DNA from: Chitinophagaceae bacterium
Lineage (GTDB): Bacteria; Bacteroidota; Bacteroidia; Chitinophagales; Chitinophagaceae
DNA: 37,902 nt
Assembly: GCA_017998385.1 (NCBI GenBank)
Contig: JAGODE010000011.1
Span: 1 to 37,902, forward strand
Reading direction: 5' to 3'
Positions 32,516 to 37,902 of the stretch are shown one piece after another (the stretch's first letter is position 1; the number at the start of each line of letters is the position of its first letter). Under the pieces are notes generated by a model. The model had not been told where the DNA came from. It saw nothing but the letters and a program-made list of their open reading frames with translations, and ran no database searches. The translations under genes were made by a program, and so were the position numbers.

Positions 32516-33448
32516 ATGGATAAGATCTACTTAAGTGATGCAGGTCCCAAGGTATCGCCTGCCATCTATGGCTTCTGGCGTTGGGATGAGTCGGGCAGTA
32601 CCAGCACTGCAGAAATGGAACGCATCATTCAAACCTGCCTCGAACTGGGCATCAATACCTTTGATCATTCAGATGTTTATGGCGGTTACCAGTGTGAAAC
32701 ACTTTTTGGGAAAGCCATCCGGCAGCGATCTTTTCGTAGAGAAGATGTGGTGTTGTTTACAAAATGCGGAGTACTGCTGCCGCATGCTTCGAGGCCGGCT
32801 GTAAGAGTACGTTATCAGGATACATCTGCTGCACATATCACACAGAGTGTAGATAATTCGCTGCGCAATCTGCAAACAGAGTATATCGATATTTTCCTGC
32901 TCGATGGCCTGGATGTGCTGGCCAATCTGGAAGAGGCCGCACTGGCCCTGGAGCGCCTGCGCATATCCGGTAAAATCCGTAATATCGGTGTTGCCAATTT
33001 TTCTGTTTTTCAGCATCAGTTGCTGGCATCTTATCTCCGCATTCCTATCGTAACGCACCATATTGAATTAAACCTGCTCAACACTACCGCACTCGACAAC
33101 GGTCAGTTCGATTATATCAAACAGCGTTATATGCGGCCGCTGGCATCGGCGCCACTGGCGGGCGGGCGTATTGAAAATGGTACAGACGAACTCGCTATCC
33201 GCCTCAATCTGAAACTTACAGAGATTGGTGCGCGCTATGGCGCCAATGTTGAATCGGTAGCGGTGGCCTGGTTGATTAAGCTCGGCGCATTACCGCTGAT
33301 TGGTACCCGGCAGGAGTCGCGCATCAGGCATATTGTAGATGCATTCAATATTGATCTCGATCCGCAGGATTGGTACGATCTGTATGCAACGGCCAAAGCC
33401 GGTGCGCAGAAACCGGAACTCCGGCATCATCATACCGGTGAAGAATAA
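32516..33448 (+). CDS. Aldo/keto reductase family protein lacking the catalytic histidine
   Basis: This is a 310-residue TIM-barrel protein of the YdhF-like aldo/keto reductase group. The family residues Asp and Tyr are in INTFDHSDVYGGY (about 44-56) and Lys in VVLFTKCG (near 84). The NADP-binding end ALPLIGTRQESRIRHIV is present. In the segment where LIHRPD normally supplies the catalytic His, this protein has YIDIFLLDGLDVL, with Asp in place of His. It may have altered chemistry or none. It starts 168 nt after the tRNA-Cys, and a small secreted protein follows after 29 nt. Confidence 0.88.
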   Translation: MDKIYLSDAGPKVSPAIYGFWRWDESGSTSTAEMERIIQTCLELGINTFDHSDVYGGYQCETLFGKAIRQRSFRREDVVLFTKCGVLLPHASRPAVRVRYQDTSAAHITQSVDNSLRNLQTEYIDIFLLDGLDVLANLEEAALALERLRISGKIRNIGVANFSVFQHQLLASYLRIPIVTHHIELNLLNTTALDNGQFDYIKQRYMRPLASAPLAGGRIENGTDELAIRLNLKLTEIGARYGANVESVAVAWLIKLGALPLIGTRQESRIRHIVDAFNIDLDPQDWYDLYATAKAGAQKPELRHHHTGEE

Positions 33449-33477
33449 ATCTGTTTTAACGTGTTAACCGCAATGCT

Positions 33478-33798
33478 ATGAAACGAATAAAATATCTGTT
33501 GGTTCTATTGGCGCTGCATACCCTCATACAGGCCCAGGCGCCCGTTAAAACGCCCCCCAATTATCGCATCCAGGGAAAAGTACTGGCAGCAGATACGGGT
33601 AAAGAAATAACTAATGCGCACGTATACATCGTACATGGCGAAGAAGAAGCCCTTACCAATACCCGCGGACAGTTTGCCATCGACTCCTGGCAAAAACTGC
33701 CACTGAAGGTATATGCCGCCGCAAAAGGATTTCAAAACAACTCCGTAGTAGTAAAAGATCCGCGCCAGACAGTTACCATTTATTTACGGCTGCAATAA
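33478..33798 (+). CDS. Small secreted CarboxypepD_reg-like protein
   Basis: This is a 106-residue protein. A Sec signal peptide (MKRIKYLLVLLALHTLIQAQ) precedes a single beta-sandwich domain of the carboxypeptidase regulatory type (YRIQGKVLAADTGKEITNAHVYI, NTRGQFAID, KGFQNNSVVVKD). Isolated domains of this kind are frequent in Bacteroidetes envelopes and resemble the N-terminal domain of TonB receptors. Specific function unknown. It is probably cotranscribed with the aldo/keto reductase and is followed by a GC-rich hairpin. Confidence 0.82.
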   Translation: MKRIKYLLVLLALHTLIQAQAPVKTPPNYRIQGKVLAADTGKEITNAHVYIVHGEEEALTNTRGQFAIDSWQKLPLKVYAAAKGFQNNSVVVKDPRQTVTIYLRLQ

Positions 33799-33832
33799 CC
33801 CATTGAATAGTGCATGCAATCGTTAGCGTAAG

Positions 33833-33853
33833 AGGCCCCCGCTTAGGGGGCCT
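33833..33853 (+). terminator. GC-rich hairpin terminator
   Basis: AGGCCCCC (33833-33840) pairs with GGGGGCCT (33846-33853) across a GCTTA loop, then TATTA. The stem is very strong, but the T-run is poor. It lies 35 nt after the small secreted protein and 13 nt before the metZ promoter. Confidence 0.7.
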
Positions 33854-33865
33854 TATTACGAATTA

Positions 33866-33919
33866 TTGACACATTCCATGCCGCAGCCCGTATCTTTGCG
33901 GCTCATTAAACGTTGAGCC
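33866..33919 (+). promoter_or_regulatory. metZ promoter and leader dyad
   Basis: TTG (33866-33868), a 22-nt spacer and TATCTTTG (33891-33898, exact TAnnTTTG) form the promoter. A perfect dyad, GGCTCA (33900-33905) and TGAGCC (33914-33919), lies directly downstream and ends 3 nt before the ATG. It covers the expected transcription start, so it may be an operator or a short leader hairpin. It does not resemble the sulfur box, and I do not recognise a SAM riboswitch. Confidence 0.6.
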
Positions 33920-33922
33920 CTC

Positions 33923-35095
33923 ATGTCACAACATCCCGAAACACGTGCCGTACGTATTCAAACTCCACGTACTGAACAAAAGGAACATGCCACGCCCTTA
34001 TTTCTTACCAGCAGTTTTACCTACGATTCTGCGGAAGATATGGCCGCTGCATTTGCCGATGACAGCCTGGATGTAAATATCTATTCACGTTTCTCGAATC
34101 CTACGGTAGATGAGTTTATCCGTAAGATCGCCGACCTCGAGGGGGCAGAAGATGGTGTGGCTACCGGCACAGGCATGGCAGCTATCTTCGCTACGTTCAT
34201 GACTTTTCTGAGCCAGGGCGATCATATCGTATCGGCTTCTGCCGTATTTGGCTCTACCCATACCATTCTTACCAGATACCTTCCTAAATGGGGTATCAGT
34301 CACAGCTATTTTGATATGAGCCGGCCCGATGATATTGCGGCACTCATTACAGATAAAACCAAAATGGTTTACCTCGAGACGCCTTCCAATCCAGGACTCG
34401 ATATTATCGATCTGGAAAGAGTGGCGGCCATCTGCAAGGCAAAAAATATACTGTTTGTGGTTGATAACTGTTTTGCCACACCGGCCGTACAACAACCCAT
34501 TCGTTTCGGTGCAGACCTCGTGTTGCATTCGGCCACAAAATTTATCGACGGTCAGGGGCGTGTCCTGGGCGGCGTGATTGTGGGCCGCGAAGAGTTGATA
34601 AAACCGCTTTACCTGTTTATTCGCAACACCGGGCCTTCACTCAGCCCATTCAATGCCTGGGTGCTTAGCAAAAGCCTGGAGACGCTGCATATCCGCATGG
34701 ATCGTCATGCTGCCAATGCCCTGGCCCTGGCCCGCAATTTCGAAAATCATCCCAAACTCTCGGCAGTAAAATACCCTTTCCTGCCTTCGCATCCGCAATA
34801 TGCCATTGCACAGAAGCAGATGAGTAACGGTGGTGGTATCCTCACATTTGAACTGAAAGGGGGGATCGAAGCAGGCCGCGCTTTCCTCAATGGCCTGAAG
34901 ATGATCAGCATGACCAATAACCTGGGCGATAGCCGCACCATTGCTGCTCACCCCGCCAGTACTACACATTCCAAACTCAGCGAAGCAGAAAGACAGGCAG
35001 TAGGCATCACGCCTGGTCTTATCCGTATCTCAGCAGGACTGGAACATATCGATGACCTGATTGCAGATATTGAACAGGCCCTGATCAACTGTTGA
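33923..35095 (+). CDS. metZ: O-succinylhomoserine sulfhydrylase
   Basis: This is a 390-residue PLP enzyme of the Cys/Met metabolism family. It would use sulfide, the product of CysJI, to turn O-succinyl- or O-acetylhomoserine into homocysteine. The PLP lysine is K206 in LHSATKFIDGQGRVLGG; the DGQGRVLGG tail of this motif is characteristic of MetZ rather than cystathionine gamma-synthase. Other motifs are YSRFSNPTVD, ATGTGMAAI, VYLETPSNPGLD and AAHPASTTHSKLSE. It is monocistronic with its own promoter. Its stop directly abuts the stop of the convergent membrane-protein gene. The acyl donor cannot be decided from sequence. Confidence 0.92.
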   Translation: MSQHPETRAVRIQTPRTEQKEHATPLFLTSSFTYDSAEDMAAAFADDSLDVNIYSRFSNPTVDEFIRKIADLEGAEDGVATGTGMAAIFATFMTFLSQGDHIVSASAVFGSTHTILTRYLPKWGISHSYFDMSRPDDIAALITDKTKMVYLETPSNPGLDIIDLERVAAICKAKNILFVVDNCFATPAVQQPIRFGADLVLHSATKFIDGQGRVLGGVIVGREELIKPLYLFIRNTGPSLSPFNAWVLSKSLETLHIRMDRHAANALALARNFENHPKLSAVKYPFLPSHPQYAIAQKQMSNGGGILTFELKGGIEAGRAFLNGLKMISMTNNLGDSRTIAAHPASTTHSKLSEAERQAVGITPGLIRISAGLEHIDDLIADIEQALINC

Positions 35096-35635
35096 TTAAT
35101 CTGCGCCGTAAGCCAGGTACGCTTGCTTAACAGAATTTTCAAGACTGGAAAAACTGCAGTTTAGTTCCCTTACCGAAAGAGCCAGTGGTGTACCCAGCAA
35201 CCTGTTGCTGGCAGTAAGGCTTTTGCGCCTGAACGGATTTTTTACCCGGCTGATATATTTTTCGGGATCACTTAGCCGGATCAGCAGAAAATCACGCCTT
35301 AATAAAGTACGCTTTTCTATTCCTTTAATATCAGACCAGGGTATGCGGCCAAGCGCATTGTAATTGGATTGATCGGTTATGCCGGTACTGTCTATGATCA
35401 ATCCTGGTTTTCTGTATTGGAAAAAATACGCGAGGGCATAATAGCAGGAAATAATAAATAATACGCATGGTATGATTAGCGCTGTGATTCGGCCACTGCT
35501 TTTTATCATCAGCATACCGCCGTCATCAGCCGTTTTGCCCAGTGCAATCCAGCAAATGAAAGCAAGGGTAACAACCGCTATGATGAGCTGGTAATAACCC
35601 ATGTATTTCTTTCTGCTGATAATAACCGGTTCCAT
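35096..35635 (-). CDS. Small membrane protein, STM3941-like
   Basis: This is a 179-residue protein with two N-terminal membrane helices (QLIIAVVTLAFICWIALG, ALIIPCVLFIISCYYALAYF). A soluble PH-like beta domain follows (LIIDSTGITDQSN, IPWSDIKGIEKRTLL, FLLIRLSDPEKYI). The arrangement matches the STM3941 family of bacterial proteins of unknown function. It starts 2 nt after the RluA-family gene's stop and is last in that operon. The convergent metZ stop codon is immediately adjacent, with no terminator between. Confidence 0.75.
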   Translation of the reverse strand: MEPVIISRKKYMGYYQLIIAVVTLAFICWIALGKTADDGGMLMIKSSGRITALIIPCVLFIISCYYALAYFFQYRKPGLIIDSTGITDQSNYNALGRIPWSDIKGIEKRTLLRRDFLLIRLSDPEKYISRVKNPFRRKSLTASNRLLGTPLALSVRELNCSFSSLENSVKQAYLAYGAD

Positions 35636-35637
35636 AC

Positions 35638-36363
35638 CTATTTCTTTACTGCTCTTTTTTCCAGTTGCTGCAAGGTGGCCCGCATATCTTTTGGCAGCGG
35701 AGCTTCGATACTCACCATGCTTCCATCTACGTCTGCAAAGCGTAGCGAAAAAGCATGGAGGGCCAGTCGTGAGAGAATAGGGCGTTCTTCCAGTTCGTAT
35801 TTAGACAATTTGAATTTGGCTTTAATGCTGGAGAGCAGAAATGGTTTGCCATCTCCATACAACTCATCGGCTACCAACGGATGGCCCAGTTGCTTCATGT
35901 GTACCCGTATCTGGTGAGTACGGCCGGTATGAATCCGGAACTGCATCCAGCTGTAAATCCTGAAATCGCGCAGCACTTCATAGTCGGTGAGCGCGTCTTT
36001 TCCCTGCCGGTGAATGACCATTAATCCTTTTTGTACAGGATGTTCGGCTATAGGGGCATCGATGCTGCCGTTAGTTGGTACGACACTGCCGATCACCAGG
36101 CCCTGGTAATATTTCTCCGTTTGTCTTGATTCAAACTGCTGGGAGAGGTGTTTGTGGGCCACTTCGTTGCGGGCAAAAATAATAAGGCCACTCGTGTCCC
36201 GGTCAATCCGGTGTACGGTAAAAATATTTCCATACTGCTCAATCAGCATTTGCTTGAGCGAAATCTCCTTTCCTTCGCGGTCAGGAATAGAAAGCAGGCC
36301 CGATGGTTTGTTGATGGCAACCCAGTTGGCCGTTTCCTGTATAATAAGTTCGGTCAGTTTCAT
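35638..36363 (-). CDS. RluA family pseudouridine synthase
   Basis: This is a 241-residue RNA modification enzyme. The catalytic Asp is in the RluA signature FTVHRIDRDTSGLIIFA (about residues 48-64). ALTDYEVL, FRIHTGRTHQIRVHMKQLGHPLVADELYG (core HTGRTHQIRVH) and the C-terminal LALHAFSLRF are typical. There is no S4 domain, as in RluA-type single-domain enzymes. The target (rRNA or tRNA) is not resolved. It lies 29 nt downstream of the RsuA-type synthase. Confidence 0.93.
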   Translation of the reverse strand: MKLTELIIQETANWVAINKPSGLLSIPDREGKEISLKQMLIEQYGNIFTVHRIDRDTSGLIIFARNEVAHKHLSQQFESRQTEKYYQGLVIGSVVPTNGSIDAPIAEHPVQKGLMVIHRQGKDALTDYEVLRDFRIYSWMQFRIHTGRTHQIRVHMKQLGHPLVADELYGDGKPFLLSSIKAKFKLSKYELEERPILSRLALHAFSLRFADVDGSMVSIEAPLPKDMRATLQQLEKRAVKK

Positions 36364-36392
36364 GAGAGAAGTAAAAAGTACGTGGTAAACGG

Positions 36393-37322
36393 TTAACGGC
36401 CTCTGCCGAAGTGCTTCAGATCCCGGACTTCTTTTTCGGAAAGAAAACGGTATTTGCCACGTTCAACATTCTTTTTGGTGAGTCCGGCAAACATCACACG
36501 GTCGAGATTTTTTACATCATAACCCAGTGATTCGAATATGCGGCGAACAATGCGGTTGCGCCCGCTATGGATCTCCACGCCTATCTGGCGTTTGTCTTTG
36601 GTATCAGTATAGGCAAGTACATCAACAGATGCAGGGCCGTCTTCGAGTGTAAGACCGGCCAGTATCTTGTCAAAATCGGCACGCTCCAGTTCCTTGTCCA
36701 GCGTTACGGCATATATTTTTTTGATCTCGTTGCGGGGGTGAGTCAGCTTCTGAGCCAGTTCGCCATCATTGGTCAACAGCAAAACGCCGGAGGTATTACG
36801 GTCAAGTCGGCCCACAGGATAAATCCGTTCACGGGTCGCATTGGCAATAAGATCCAGTACGGTTTTCCGTTTTTGCGGATCATCGGTAGTGGTGATATAG
36901 TCTTTGGGTTTATTCAGCAGAATATAAACGAGGTTGCGGGCCAGGAATACTTTTTTACCATTCACCTTTACTTCGTCTTTCGCCGATACACGGTGCCCGG
37001 GTTCAAGCACCACTTCATTGTTTACTTTTACCAGTCCCTTTCTTACCAGTTCAGCAGCTTCGCGGCGAGCTGTCACTCCGCAATGGGCAATAAACTTGTT
37101 GAGCGGCATCGAAGCGTTGTTTACAGGAGCTTTGATAGCGGTGGCCTGTGCTTCGAGGTCGGCACGACCCTGGGCTACTTTTTCTGCCCGCTTTTGGTCA
37201 AAAAAAGCTTCACGTTCTTTTTTGTGCTTACGTTTTTCCTGTTTGAAACTTTCCTTGATGGCAGCATTGCTGCGCTTACGGGAGAACTTGTCGAATGGGG
37301 AGGCAGGAGTCTTCTTTTTCAT
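36393..37322 (-). CDS. RsuA/RluB/RluF family rRNA pseudouridine synthase
   Basis: This is a 309-residue enzyme. A very basic N-terminal extension of about 65 residues (KFSRKRSNAAIKESFKQEKR) precedes an S4 RNA-binding domain (MPLNKFIAHCGVTARREAAELVRKG). The catalytic domain has the signature IYPVGRLDRNTSGVLLLTNDG, with the active Asp, and EIHSGRNRIVRRIFESLGYDV. The frame is open to a TTG at 37343, but ATG 37322 is preferred. The basic extension is common in Bacteroidetes members and may help bind rRNA. The specific uridine is not assigned. Confidence 0.93.
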   Translation of the reverse strand: MKKKTPASPFDKFSRKRSNAAIKESFKQEKRKHKKEREAFFDQKRAEKVAQGRADLEAQATAIKAPVNNASMPLNKFIAHCGVTARREAAELVRKGLVKVNNEVVLEPGHRVSAKDEVKVNGKKVFLARNLVYILLNKPKDYITTTDDPQKRKTVLDLIANATRERIYPVGRLDRNTSGVLLLTNDGELAQKLTHPRNEIKKIYAVTLDKELERADFDKILAGLTLEDGPASVDVLAYTDTKDKRQIGVEIHSGRNRIVRRIFESLGYDVKNLDRVMFAGLTKKNVERGKYRFLSEKEVRDLKHFGRGR

Positions 37323-37375
37323 AATAAAATTGCTGTTTTTCAACAGTAAAAAATAAATATAATACGAACTGCGGG

Positions 37376-37902
37376 TTACTGGTCTTTATTGGCCAGTTGT
37401 CCGCAGGCAGCATCAATGTCTTTGCCACGACTGCGGCGTAGGCGTGCATTTACCCGGTTCTTTTCGAGGTATTGCATAAAGGCTTCTACCTTTTCTTCTT
37501 CGGGCTTTTCGAAGCGGGCAAACTCGATCGGGTTGTATTCAATAATATTTACCAGATCGGCCGGTACCTGGCGATAAATCTTGATCAGCTCATCGGCATC
37601 CTTCAGCGAGTCGTTAAAATTTTTGAACAGGATATATTCAAAAGTGATCTCGTTTTTGGTATGCTTATAGAAATAGTTGAGCGCATCGATCAGCGATTTG
37701 ATATTGTTGGTATCATTGATCGGCATGATCTCGTGACGCTTGATGTCGTTGGCGGCATGAAGGCTCAGGGCCAGCTTAAACTTAACCTTGTTGTCGCCCA
37801 GTTGCCTGATCTGCTTGGCCACGCCGGCAGTGCTCACCGTTATCCGGCGTGGGCTCATGCCCAGTCCATCGGGAGAGGTAATGCGGTCGATAGCCCGTAA
37901 TA
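37376..37902 (-). CDS. rlmN: C-terminal part of 23S rRNA (adenine-2503-C2) methyltransferase RlmN
   Basis: The frame runs off the window's right edge; 175 codons plus stop are visible. The sequence from ITSPDGLGMSPRRITVSTAG through LALSLHAANDIKRHEIMPIN, EITFEYILFKNFNDS and VNIIEYNP to RRSRGKDIDAACGQLA is that of RlmN, a radical-SAM enzyme. The CxxxCxxC motif would be in the missing N-terminal part. The conserved cysteine near the C-terminus (AACGQL), needed for methyl transfer, is present. It heads the minus-strand group of rRNA-modification genes, with 53 nt before the RsuA-type gene. Confidence 0.95.
   Translation of the reverse strand, partial: LRAIDRITSPDGLGMSPRRITVSTAGVAKQIRQLGDNKVKFKLALSLHAANDIKRHEIMPINDTNNIKSLIDALNYFYKHTKNEITFEYILFKNFNDSLKDADELIKIYRQVPADLVNIIEYNPIEFARFEKPEEEKVEAFMQYLEKNRVNARLRRSRGKDIDAACGQLANKDQ

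Noticed and set aside
33799..33922. SAM riboswitch before metZ
   Set aside because: The leader after the predicted start is only about 20 nt and holds one simple dyad. The GC-rich hairpin upstream lies before the promoter and belongs to the previous gene.

Overview
The window looks like a chromosomal segment from a Bacteroidetes bacterium, probably of the Chitinophagaceae. The evidence is the short primary sigma factor without region 1.1, repeated promoter matches to the Bacteroidetes consensus (TTTG about 20 nt upstream of TAnnTTTG), a CarboxypepD_reg-type TonB receptor, LptF/G-type permeases and the protein sequences overall. The assignment is inference; no marker gene was searched. Nothing indicates a phage, plasmid or complete insertion sequence.

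Layout. (1) 1-8053 is mostly housekeeping on the minus strand: an EamA transporter with its Lrp/AsnC regulator, DNA polymerase IV, rimM, rpsP, ffh and the primary sigma factor. A Crp/Fnr-type regulator and a DinB-fold protein sit on the plus strand. (2) 8360-10956 holds a START-like protein, an unknown protein and an LptF/LptG permease. (3) 10957-11820 is a non-coding mosaic of tandem repeats built on a palindrome, with 47/48-bp and 148-bp periods. (4) 11961-15258 is a tight five-gene operon: exported superoxide dismutase, a secreted protein, a CDF metal transporter, OsmC and an Rrf2 regulator. (5) 15360-31597 is a long sulfur-assimilation region: 1-Cys peroxiredoxin and APS reductase, then cysD-cysN-SUMT-cysJ-cysI-ALA synthase-hemC/D-hemB-SirC/TSUP fusion, then a TonB receptor. 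(6) 31598-32515 is a repeat-rich gap holding a terminator and a tRNA-Cys(GCA). (7) 32516-35095 holds an aldo/keto reductase, a small secreted protein and the O-succinylhomoserine sulfhydrylase metZ. (8) 35096-37902 is a minus-strand rRNA-modification operon (rlmN, an RsuA-type and a RluA-type pseudouridine synthase, a small membrane protein).

How the sulfur genes fit together. ATP sulfurylase (CysDN) makes APS. An Fe-S-type APS reductase (CysH) reduces it directly, with no APS kinase present. NADPH sulfite reductase (CysJI) makes sulfide, and MetZ can fix sulfide into homocysteine. The same gene string encodes a route from glycine and succinyl-CoA to siroheme, the cofactor of CysI: ALA synthase, HemB, HemC with a C-terminal HemD-like region, SUMT, and a SirC domain fused to a TSUP (TauE/SafE) permease.

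The strongest new observation is a 23-bp palindrome, TAGTCTAC-N7-GTAGACTA. It occurs four times, each time in front of a sulfur transcription unit: peroxiredoxin-cysH, the cysD operon, and twice before the TonB receptor. In two places it overlaps or fills a recognisable promoter. The Rrf2 regulator gene lies directly beside the first site and is the obvious candidate reader. Between the tandem sites and the TonB receptor there is also a 16-codon cysteine-rich open frame (MRSCTAARCCGGSHVN), which looks like a cysteine-sensing leader peptide. Together these suggest a two-layer sulfur regulon that includes outer-membrane import, sulfate reduction and a dedicated siroheme supply.
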